The notes under the pieces were generated by a model, which ran no database searches, was not told where the DNA came from, and saw only the letters and a list, made by a program, of their open reading frames with translations. This document shows, one piece after another, positions 1 to 5,815 of a stretch of 12,645 bases of DNA (position 1 is its first letter; each line of letters starts with the position of its first letter). Location of the stretch: assembly GCA_002365025.1 (NCBI GenBank), contig DEYX01000346.1, forward strand, positions 1 to 12,645. Reading direction: 5' to 3'. The position numbers and the translations under genes were made by a program. Origin of the DNA: Hungatella sp. UBA3147 (lineage in GTDB: Bacteria; Bacillota; Clostridia; Lachnospirales; Lachnospiraceae).

Positions 1-824
1 GCATTTAAATTAATAAGCCGCTCAAATGGGGTTGGTTCAGGCACCTCTGTTCCCGGTATCTGACAGGAGCTGATCATCATGTTTCCGATCTCTCCTGATT
101 TATGAGTGGCACCGTACCACAGTTCCCCATTCATCATATAGCTGACACCACAGCCTGTACCCAGGGTGAAATATATGAGATCCTGGTATTCCGGGTTCTT
201 ACGGCGTAAAAAGGCCTCTCCCTGGCAGGCGAACTTTACATCATTGTCAAGGAAAAACGGAACGGTCAAAGTTGAGACAAATTCCGAAAATGCATCTACA
301 AATGGAACTTCATGTTCAATATTCATTCCTGACATATGAATGATGCTGTTAGTTTCCGGGTTAATCATAGCGGGAAAACCGATTCCAATACCCAGAACCG
401 GAATGTGATCATTGTCAGCCAGGGTCATTAAGGTATTGATTTCTTTTGTCAGCTTAGATAATTTCAGGGTATGATTCTGAGCGGGAAGATAAATGGATCT
501 GCAATACTGGCAGGTGCCCAGCATATCAACCAGACCCAGATGAACGACCTGGCCTTCAAATTCAATGCCAATGGCATAACAGGCTCTGGGGTTAAACTTA
601 AGGAGATGGCCTTTCCGCCCGGCTCCGGAGCTCTGCTCTGTCTCTTCTAACTCAATGACAATGCCAAGCTCCAGCAGTTTATCTACAATTTTTGAAACAG
701 TGGGGAAGCTGATGCCTGTGATACGGACCAATTCCGCCCGGCTCATAAGATGCTGGTTTCGGAATAAGTCAAAAATCATCATACGGTTTTTGGTTTTAAG
801 ATATCTTGGCATGTATTGGTTCAA
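1..824 (-). CDS. ROK-family transcriptional repressor (3' end beyond window)
   Basis: The minus-strand reading frame stays open for 274 codons and runs off the left edge, so the C-terminus is missing. Residues ~14-60 form a winged helix-turn-helix (MSRAELVRITGISFPTVSK), followed by the GAGRKGH wing segment typical of NagC/XylR-type ROK repressors. The ROK domain follows, with LGIGIGFP (~144-151) and FLDND (191-195), the equivalent of the sugar-binding/catalytic Asp. The N-terminal glycine loop is degenerate (GIEFEG), as in regulators rather than kinases. The usual GEIGH histidine is Asn (GEIGN, 244-248), and no CxCGxxGCxE zinc motif is seen in the residues that follow. I chose the TTG at 824-822 because AGAAGGGAG lies 7 bases upstream; the next in-frame ATG (812-810) is too far from it. 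It diverges from the SIS/kinase genes, which it probably controls in response to their sugar or sugar phosphate. Confidence 0.88.
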   Translation of the reverse strand, partial: MNQYMPRYLKTKNRMMIFDLFRNQHLMSRAELVRITGISFPTVSKIVDKLLELGIVIELEETEQSSGAGRKGHLLKFNPRACYAIGIEFEGQVVHLGLVDMLGTCQYCRSIYLPAQNHTLKLSKLTKEINTLMTLADNDHIPVLGIGIGFPAMINPETNSIIHMSGMNIEHEVPFVDAFSEFVSTLTVPFFLDNDVKFACQGEAFLRRKNPEYQDLIYFTLGTGCGVSYMMNGELWYGATHKSGEIGNMMISSCQIPGTEVPEPTPFERLINLN

Positions 825-843
825 GGCAAAGCTCCCTTCTGCG

Positions 844-855
844 GTATCATGATAC
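844..855. promoter_or_regulatory. Palindromic operator candidate between ROK and SIS genes
   Basis: GTATCATGATAC is a perfect 12-base palindrome covering the predicted transcription start of the ROK gene and lying 65 bases before the SIS start codon. Its position suits autorepression and control of the divergent operon by the ROK protein. Binding is inferred. No convincing sigma-A promoter for the SIS gene could be found in this gap. Confidence 0.4.
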
Positions 856-859
856 TAGA

Positions 860-888
860 ATCATAGCATTAGAACTACAGTCAGTCAA
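860..888 (-). promoter_or_regulatory. Sigma-A promoter of the ROK repressor gene
   Basis: On the minus strand, TTGACT (888-883) and TATGAT (865-860) are separated by 17 bases. The predicted start of transcription is near 853. This gives a leader of about 28 bases containing the AGAAGGGAG ribosome-binding site. Confidence 0.65.
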
Positions 889-919
889 ATAATTTTCAGC
901 TTTCTATAAGGAGGAACAC

Positions 920-1990
920 ATGGCACAGAAAATGATGGAATACATTAAGGAACAACCCGCAATATGGGCAAGAATGGCAGAGGAAAGAGAGGATATTTTC
1001 CGGGAACTGAAGGATTGTGAATTAAACCCTGTAAAACGGATTCTGATCATTGGTTCAGGCAGCTCTTACATTGCAGCAATGGCAGCAGCAGACTTTATGG
1101 AGAAGATTCTTGGGATAGAAATAACTGCAGCAGTACCTACCCGCTTAAGCGGTTTTATAAAGGTTTTGAAGCCTGAAGATACCCTGGTCATAGCGGTATC
1201 CCAGTCAGGAAAAAGTACTTCTACCATATCGGCAGTAAAAGAATGGAGAGAAAAAGGATTTACAGTTATAACTGTAACATCAGACTTAAAGTCACCTGTC
1301 GCTTTACAAGGAAACCTGCATCAGCTGATAGCATGCGGGGATGAAACTGTAGGGCCTAAAACAAAAGGAATGACTGGAACGGTTTTAACGTTAACCTTTA
1401 TGGGATTGGTACTGGGGCAGCGCTGGAATCGGGTGGAGGAAGAGCAGTTTACTCATTTCCTTTATGAATTAAATAAATCCATAAAGGCAGCGCCTTCCAA
1501 TATAGAAGCGTCCATGGAATTCTGTAAAAGAAATGAAGATCTGCTTGCGTCCATGCAGCATTTTACCCTGATATCAGAGGAGGCCGGATACTATACGGTT
1601 CAGGAAGGGGCATTGAAAATCCTGGAAACCTTGTACGTACCTGCTTCGGCTTATGAATTTGAGGAGTATTTGCATGGAATTAATAACACCATTGAGCCTG
1701 GACGTTGCAATCTGTTTTTACCTGCAGGAACTCATAATTCAGAACGTATGGCAGTTTTAGAGAGATATTCCAGGGAAAAGGGCTGCATTAATTTTGTCAT
1801 AACCTCTCTGGATTGGGAGAGCGGCAGTCATGTTTTGAATCTGTCAGGAAGCCAAGAACCGTACTTTTCCATGTTCCAGGCTTTGCTCGCTTTTCAGATC
1901 ATGAGTGTTTATGGATCAGAACGTAAATGCATTGAATGTGATACCCCCAAATTTCATGATTTTTACCGGGTAATGAACACAAAGGCATAA
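920..1990 (+). CDS. Double SIS-domain sugar-phosphate isomerase/deglycase-like protein
   Basis: This 356-residue protein has two sugar isomerase (SIS) domains arranged as in the isomerase half of GlmS, AgaS and FrlB. SIS1 carries IGSGSSY (~44-50) and the phosphate-binding SQSGKSTST (94-102). SIS2 carries EAGYYTVQEGALKILET (221-237) and the EYLHG motif (249-253), whose Glu/His correspond to the ring-opening/isomerase residues of GlmS (ELKHG) and FrlB. GPKTKG (145-150) is also typical of this group. No glutamine amidotransferase domain is present, so it should be catabolic: deamination, deglycation or isomerisation of an amino-sugar or fructosamine 6-phosphate in the cytoplasm. AAGGAGG precedes the ATG. 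The next gene is a sugar kinase 14 bases downstream, which likely makes its phosphorylated substrate. The exact substrate cannot be read from the sequence. Confidence 0.85.
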   Translation: MAQKMMEYIKEQPAIWARMAEEREDIFRELKDCELNPVKRILIIGSGSSYIAAMAAADFMEKILGIEITAAVPTRLSGFIKVLKPEDTLVIAVSQSGKSTSTISAVKEWREKGFTVITVTSDLKSPVALQGNLHQLIACGDETVGPKTKGMTGTVLTLTFMGLVLGQRWNRVEEEQFTHFLYELNKSIKAAPSNIEASMEFCKRNEDLLASMQHFTLISEEAGYYTVQEGALKILETLYVPASAYEFEEYLHGINNTIEPGRCNLFLPAGTHNSERMAVLERYSREKGCINFVITSLDWESGSHVLNLSGSQEPYFSMFQALLAFQIMSVYGSERKCIECDTPKFHDFYRVMNTKA

Positions 1991-2004
1991 TTTAGGAGGG
2001 TATA

Positions 2005-2925
2005 ATGAAATACTATGCTGGTTTAGACATAGGCGGATCTGTCGCGCGAATGAAGATTGAATCTGCTGAGGGCAATGTCATAGGAGAGTTTTATGGTACG
2101 GGAGGTACCATGAATACAGATGGGTTTGAGCTATGCAATGAAAAGTACCGCAAGTTTATTCTGCCGGTGCTGAAAGAAAATTACTTAAAAGCAGAAGATT
2201 GTATACGGATCTGCATTGCGGCCAGCGGAATTGATTCCAAAAGGCAGGAAGAGGAATGCATGAGATCTTTTACAGAAATGGGGTTTAACCGGGAAAGCAT
2301 AGCAGTCCATAATGATTGTGAGATTTTTCTTCATATGTCCTCAGGGCCGGCAATTGTACTGATAAGCGGCACCGGTTCCATTGCATTTGCCAGAGGGGAG
2401 TCCGGAGAGATTACGCGCTGCGGCGGCTGGGGCCATGTGCTAAGTGATGAGGGAAGCGGCTTTCATATGGGAATGAAAGTAATAAAGGAAGCTGCCGGCC
2501 ATATTGACGGAAGACAGGACTGTCCGGTTCTTTATAAGTTATTCGCGGAAAAAAGCGGTTTAACAACATTAGATGAGATTAATGTTTTTGTTAATGATAA
2601 GCTGATGGAAAAGGCGGAAATTGCCTCTTATTCAATTCTTGCAGAAAAGGCCTGTATTATGGGAGAGGAAGCGGGATTAAAGATCATCAGGGAGTGCAGG
2701 GATGAACTGTTTTCTCTTGTCAGAGATGTTTATAATAAAGCCGGGCTTCATAAGTATAAGGGAGAAAAGCCTGTAGAACTATGGTATTGGGGAAGTGTGC
2801 TGTTAAAAAATAAGATATTAAGGGATAAATTGTCTCAGATCATTAATAATGTATTTCCAAAGATTATCATTAAAATCCCAGAACTATCAGCACTGGATAC
2901 AGCTTTGGAGTTAGCGAAACGTTAA
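2005..2925 (+). CDS. BadF/BadG/BcrA/BcrD ATPase-family sugar kinase (N-acetylglucosamine kinase-like)
   Basis: This 306-residue cytoplasmic kinase has the acetate kinase/hexokinase/actin fold. Phosphate 1 loop: GLDIGGSVAR (6-15). Catalytic-Asp region: VHNDCE (101-106). Phosphate 2/ATP loop: ISGTGSIAFAR (120-130). Then GGWGHVLSDEGSGFHMG (140-156), closely like N-acetylglucosamine kinases of this family. The first loop departs from the usual DGGGTKT: the TKT positions read SVA. AGGAGGG sits 7 bases before the ATG, and the gene follows the SIS gene by 14 bases, so the two are almost certainly one transcript. It presumably phosphorylates an amino sugar or glycated amine, and the SIS protein then acts on the product. 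Whether it takes GlcNAc, glucosamine or a fructosamine is not decided by the sequence. Confidence 0.82.
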   Translation: MKYYAGLDIGGSVARMKIESAEGNVIGEFYGTGGTMNTDGFELCNEKYRKFILPVLKENYLKAEDCIRICIAASGIDSKRQEEECMRSFTEMGFNRESIAVHNDCEIFLHMSSGPAIVLISGTGSIAFARGESGEITRCGGWGHVLSDEGSGFHMGMKVIKEAAGHIDGRQDCPVLYKLFAEKSGLTTLDEINVFVNDKLMEKAEIASYSILAEKACIMGEEAGLKIIRECRDELFSLVRDVYNKAGLHKYKGEKPVELWYWGSVLLKNKILRDKLSQIINNVFPKIIIKIPELSALDTALELAKR

Positions 2926-2962
2926 GTTCCATGTATCTTCCCTGTTCTATAATTCAGGAGAT

Positions 2963-3016
2963 AAAAAAGCATGAAAAATTTCGGCCTTTCCGACAATTTT
3001 TCATGCTTGTATTTTG
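2963..3016. terminator. Bidirectional hairpin terminator after the SIS/kinase operon
   Basis: The arms GCATGAAAAATTTCGG (2969-2984) and CCGA-C-AATTTTTCATGC (2990-3006) pair with one bulge around a CCTTT loop. An A-run (2963-2968) precedes the hairpin and a T-rich tract (TTGTATTTTG) follows, so it can act in both directions. It closes the kinase transcript 40 bases after its stop codon. Confidence 0.8.
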
Positions 3017-3019
3017 TAA

Positions 3020-3193
3020 TCTCTATTCCAAGGCCATTATTGGAAAAAAGCGACATCGGCAGGAACCATCGTTGTTGTGTATCTGGAGCATATCTCCGGA
3101 GGAATGATGTTTGGAATCAAATACAGCCAGCCCATCATACCTGGACTGATTGCTGCACTTATTACAGAACTGACCCCGGAGGAAGATGACTGA
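3020..3193 (+). pseudogene. C-terminal remnant of a sodium:solute symporter (SSS family)
   Basis: A frame open from just after a stop at 3017-3019 to TGA at 3191-3193 encodes ~57 residues with no start codon near its beginning. It reads YWKKATSAGTIVVVY ... QPIIPGLIAALITELTP. This matches the last transmembrane region of SSS-family permeases, where FWKRATKAGA is followed by a hydrophobic helix and then P-hydrophobic-PGL-hydrophobic ahead of an acidic tail. Everything upstream of that segment is gone; the operon terminator abuts it. I read it as a decayed transporter gene. It may once have supplied the substrate of the neighbouring SIS/kinase pair, though it could equally have belonged to another unit. 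The family assignment rests on motif resemblance only. Confidence 0.55.
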
Positions 3194-3266
3194 TCACCTC
3201 GTCATATATGCGGCTATTTTTATAAGGGGATTGAGGCAGAAAACTTAAAAAATAGAATATCCAGCA

Positions 3267-3316
3267 GAAAAAGAGGGGGCTGCCACACTAAGTAATTAGT
3301 GCGCAGCTTCTTTTTT
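3267..3316. terminator. Bidirectional hairpin terminator 3' of the GntR gene
   Basis: GCTGC-CA-CACTAA (3279-3291) pairs with TTAGTG-C-GCAGC (3296-3307). The hairpin is flanked by GAAAAAGA on the left and TTCTTTTTTC on the right, so both strands have a U-tract after it. For the minus strand it ends the GntR transcript about 50 bases past its stop. For the plus strand it backs up the kinase terminator. Confidence 0.75.
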
Positions 3317-3358
3317 CGTGTCTAACGGATGTGATCCGGTATCGATAGAAACGGTTTC

Positions 3359-4006
3359 TTACGGATTGTATCCTTTAATCAGTGAAAGGCCGTGAATATA
3401 GTGCTGCTCAAGAAGCTTGGAGGCAAGGTCGAATTGGCCGGAGCTGTAAGCATTGACAATATCCCTGTGCTGCTCGGTGGAACAGGACCGGTCCTCAGCT
3501 GTGCGGATAGCAAACTTTATTAGAAGGAATCGGATAAGATTGTGTCTCTTGTAGGTCTCTTTTAGAAACTGATTGCCGCAGAAGTCAAAGAACGACTTAT
3601 GAAAGTGGAAGTCAGCATCAAAGTAGGCATCGTCATCCGCAGCGATTGCCTGTTTATTTAAATATTTTTTCAAATGTTTTGTCACTTCCCTGTCTGCACC
3701 TTTGGCAACGGTCATATTGAGAGCTACACAGGAGATAGCCGCAATGAATTCATTGATTTCTGCCGCATATCCATAGTCAAAGCTGATTACCTGGGCACCT
3801 GTTTTTGTAACCTCTTTTACGAGGTCGTCCTGATAAAGCTTGTTGATGGTATCTCTCACCGGTGTGGAGGAAACCTGAAAGCGTTCCTGCAGTTCTCTGT
3901 TTGTTATTTTGCTTCCCAGAGGAATGGTTCCGCTCATGATCTCATTTTTTAAGATGTCATATATTTGTTCGCTTAAGGTCGTTTTCACAAGTGTACTCTT
4001 CATCAT
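3359..4006 (-). CDS. GntR-family transcriptional regulator, FadR/FCD subfamily
   Basis: The protein has 215 residues, a normal length for FCD-type GntR regulators. Residues ~10-75 are the winged helix-turn-helix (LSEQIYDILKNEIMSG ... ITNRELQERFQVSSTPVRDTI). Residues ~80-210 are the all-helical FCD ligand domain. It keeps the usual metal/ligand positions: D130-x3-H134, H180 (in EQHRDIV) and H202 (in EQHYIHG). The domain typically binds small carboxylates or amino acids. Two ATGs lie in tandem (4006 and 4003). The second is better spaced from the AAGGAG at 4015-4010, so the true protein may start one residue later. The gene diverges from the AGCS/tyrosine phenol-lyase operon, which it most likely regulates, perhaps with tyrosine or a breakdown product as effector (inferred). 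Confidence 0.88.
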   Translation of the reverse strand: MMKSTLVKTTLSEQIYDILKNEIMSGTIPLGSKITNRELQERFQVSSTPVRDTINKLYQDDLVKEVTKTGAQVISFDYGYAAEINEFIAAISCVALNMTVAKGADREVTKHLKKYLNKQAIAADDDAYFDADFHFHKSFFDFCGNQFLKETYKRHNLIRFLLIKFAIRTAEDRSCSTEQHRDIVNAYSSGQFDLASKLLEQHYIHGLSLIKGYNP

Positions 4007-4029
4007 CTTCTCCTTCCTGATTATCTAAT

Positions 4030-4040
4030 TGTAAATTACA
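4030..4040. promoter_or_regulatory. Palindrome at the GntR gene transcription start
   Basis: TGTAA-A-TTACA is a perfect inverted repeat with a one-base centre, lying on the predicted start site of the GntR gene. FCD-type GntR proteins often bind TGT...ACA-type palindromes, so this may be an autoregulatory operator. The A/T-rich context makes chance occurrence possible. Confidence 0.3.
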
Positions 4041-4068
4041 TTTTACTATAAGTCTCTCTTAAAAGCAA
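4040..4068 (-). promoter_or_regulatory. Candidate sigma-A promoter of the GntR gene
   Basis: On the minus strand, TTGCTT (4068-4063) and TAAAAT (4045-4040) are 17 bases apart. This predicts a start near 4033, about 27 bases ahead of the tandem ATGs. Confidence 0.45.
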
Positions 4069-4154
4069 TAAAAGGACAATTGTTGATCTAATATGACTAT
4101 ATATTTCCCCAAAACATAGGAATTAAAAGTATCAAAAAAACTTATAAAACAATA

Positions 4155-4182
4155 TTGACAAAATGCGTTTTAGTTGTATAAT
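4155..4182 (+). promoter_or_regulatory. Consensus sigma-A promoter of the AGCS/tyrosine phenol-lyase operon
   Basis: TTGACA (4155-4160) and TATAAT (4177-4182) match the consensus in every position, with a 16-base spacer. Transcription should start near 4189, giving an ~88-base leader. So strong a core promoter implies that control is by repression. Confidence 0.8.
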
Positions 4183-4195
4183 ATAACTAACACAC

Positions 4196-4222
4196 GTGAT
4201 GCATCATACATCATGCATCATA
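4196..4222. promoter_or_regulatory. Operator-like repeat downstream of the AGCS/TPL promoter
   Basis: The octamer GCATCATA occurs twice (4201-4208 and 4215-4222), with starts 14 bases apart. The first copy overlaps the perfect palindrome TGATGCATCA (4197-4206). Positions 4198-4219 form a near-perfect inverted repeat: GATGCATCAT, then AC, then ATCATGCATC, with one mismatched pair. It begins about 8 bases after the expected transcription start, so a bound protein would block RNA polymerase. The divergent GntR protein is the obvious candidate, but that is inference. Confidence 0.5.
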
Positions 4223-4276
4223 AATGAACTTGAAGGTAACATATAAAAAACTAAATATTGTGAAGGGGGATAGGAA

Positions 4277-5815
4277 ATGCAACTATTTGAATGGCTGGTG
4301 CTTACTTTTGTAAAGATTGTAATGGCACTCAATAAACTGTTGTGGGGCGACATGTTTATTCTGGAGTTCTCAAATGGTGAAACTAAGTTCGGCATATCAT
4401 TGCTGGTAATCCTGCTGATTCCCGCAGGTCTTTATTTTACCGTTAAAACGAGGTTCCTGCCGTTTAGGCTTTTTCCTGAAATGATTCGGGCGACTTTGAG
4501 GAAAAAGACAGGAGAGGATCAGAATTCCATTTCTGGTTTTCAGGCACTGATTATTGCCACGGCCACCCGCGTGGGTATGGGGAATCTGGCAGGCGTGGTA
4601 GCGGCCATATCCTTTGGTGGCGCAGGTGCGGTATTCTGGATGTGGGTAACTGCTATTATAGGCTCGTCTACCGCATTCATAGAATCAACACTGGCGCAGA
4701 TTTACAAAGAAAAGGATCCTCTTTATGGGGGCTACAGAGGTGGGCCTGCCTACTTTATGAAAAGGATCCGGTTTATTACAAAGGTGAAGCGTGAAGATAT
4801 CTTTGTAAAGGATGTGCAGAAGGAAGCAGAGTATGTGGCAATGGACGGCAACACCTATTACATAAAAGGCTGCAAGTGTACATTTCTCGGAATTGCATTT
4901 GCACTCTCGGGTCTGCTTTGCTGGGCTGGTATCAGCCAGGTAATCGGAAACTCGGTTTCCACTGCCTTTAAAAATGCATTTGGTATTCCCCAGATGACTA
5001 CGACTGTGGTTCTGGTTGCAGTTTCCGCATGCATCGTGCTCCGTAAGAATGCAATCGTGAAGGTACTTGATAAAATTGTGCCGATTATGGCATGTGCCTA
5101 TATTGCAATTACGCTTTTCGTCATTGCCAAGAACATTGTTTATCTTCCGGATGTGTTTGGCAGCATCTTTTCCCAGGCATTTGGACTTAAGCCTATGGTA
5201 GGCGGAGGCTTGGGTGCTGTTATCATGAATGGAGTGAAGCGCGGTCTTTTTTCAAATGAAGCCGGAAGCGGATCCGCCCCCTGTGCAGCAGCGGCTGCCG
5301 AGGTGGATCACCCGGTAACCCAGGGGCTTATTCAGTCTCTTGGCGTTTTTATCGATACCCTGGTAATTTGCAGCTGTTCCGCATTCCTGATGCTTCTGGC
5401 ACCTGATGAGGCGATCAGTGGATTAGAGGGAATGGATCTTTTGCAGGGAGCTATGAACTATCACCTGGGTAGGTTCGGAGTTATTTTTATCGCTATTATC
5501 TTGTTCTTGTTCAGCTTTTCCACATTTATTGGCATTCTGTACTATGCACGCAGTAATGTCGCCTATATTTTCAAGGATACATGGGCGGCACAGACCGGAT
5601 ACACGATTTTTGCACTGGTGATGCTGTTTATCGGCGGAATCGCCGCATATAGTTTTGTGTGGGATTTAGGAGACCTTGGAGTAGGGCTTATGACCATTTT
5701 CAATATGCTGGCAATCATTCCGTTGTCAGGCCAGGCCATTGCATCGCTTAAGGATTATGAAGAGAATTTTTCAATTAAGAAAAAAAATAAAATTATTTTG
5801 CAGGAGGAATTATAA
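4277..5815 (+). CDS. Na+:amino acid symporter, AGCS (alanine/glycine:cation symporter) family
   Basis: This 512-residue polytopic membrane protein carries the AGCS signatures in order: GLYFTVKTRFLPFR (51-64), SGFQALIIATATRVGMGNLAGV (86-107, the Na+/substrate-site GTGNIAGV segment), GGYRGGPAYFM (151-161), NEAGSGSAPCAAAAA (327-341) and HPVTQG near 345-350. It should use the sodium gradient to import an amino acid. Co-transcription with tyrosine phenol-lyase suggests tyrosine or a small amino acid (inferred). An unusual charged insert at ~164-200 (VKREDIFVKDVQKEAEY ... GNTYYIKGCKC) lies between predicted helices where many AGCS members have only a short loop. GAAGGGGG sits 7 bases ahead of the ATG. 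The stop codon overlaps the start of the next gene (TAATG), implying translational coupling. Confidence 0.9.
   Translation: MQLFEWLVLTFVKIVMALNKLLWGDMFILEFSNGETKFGISLLVILLIPAGLYFTVKTRFLPFRLFPEMIRATLRKKTGEDQNSISGFQALIIATATRVGMGNLAGVVAAISFGGAGAVFWMWVTAIIGSSTAFIESTLAQIYKEKDPLYGGYRGGPAYFMKRIRFITKVKREDIFVKDVQKEAEYVAMDGNTYYIKGCKCTFLGIAFALSGLLCWAGISQVIGNSVSTAFKNAFGIPQMTTTVVLVAVSACIVLRKNAIVKVLDKIVPIMACAYIAITLFVIAKNIVYLPDVFGSIFSQAFGLKPMVGGGLGAVIMNGVKRGLFSNEAGSGSAPCAAAAAEVDHPVTQGLIQSLGVFIDTLVICSCSAFLMLLAPDEAISGLEGMDLLQGAMNYHLGRFGVIFIAIILFLFSFSTFIGILYYARSNVAYIFKDTWAAQTGYTIFALVMLFIGGIAAYSFVWDLGDLGVGLMTIFNMLAIIPLSGQAIASLKDYEENFSIKKKNKIILQEEL

Larger units (their letters stand above)
2926..3358. other. 433-base stretch without an intact gene
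   Basis: The stretch holds the kinase terminator, the symporter fragment and the terminator shared with the GntR gene. Between 3194 and 3266 I see only A/T-rich sequence with no ribosome-binding site or conserved motif. A short palindrome (AGAAAC-G-GTTTCT, 3347-3359) abuts the stop codon of the GntR gene and may simply be weak RNA structure. Confidence 0.7.

Noticed and set aside
655..852. Plus-strand 65-codon frame inside the ROK gene
   Set aside because: It lies antisense to the helix-turn-helix region of a well-supported gene and has no recognisable product.
1380..1396. TTTTAACGTTAACC-type palindrome inside the SIS gene
   Set aside because: It is within well-conserved coding sequence and too short to distinguish from chance.
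2971..3189. Plus-strand 72-codon frame starting in the kinase terminator
   Set aside because: Its first bases are the terminator hairpin itself. The meaningful reading in this stretch is the other frame, which carries the symporter remnant.
3347..3359. AGAAACGGTTTCT as a catabolite-responsive element
   Set aside because: It lies at the 3' end of the GntR gene, far from any promoter, and only partly matches the consensus.
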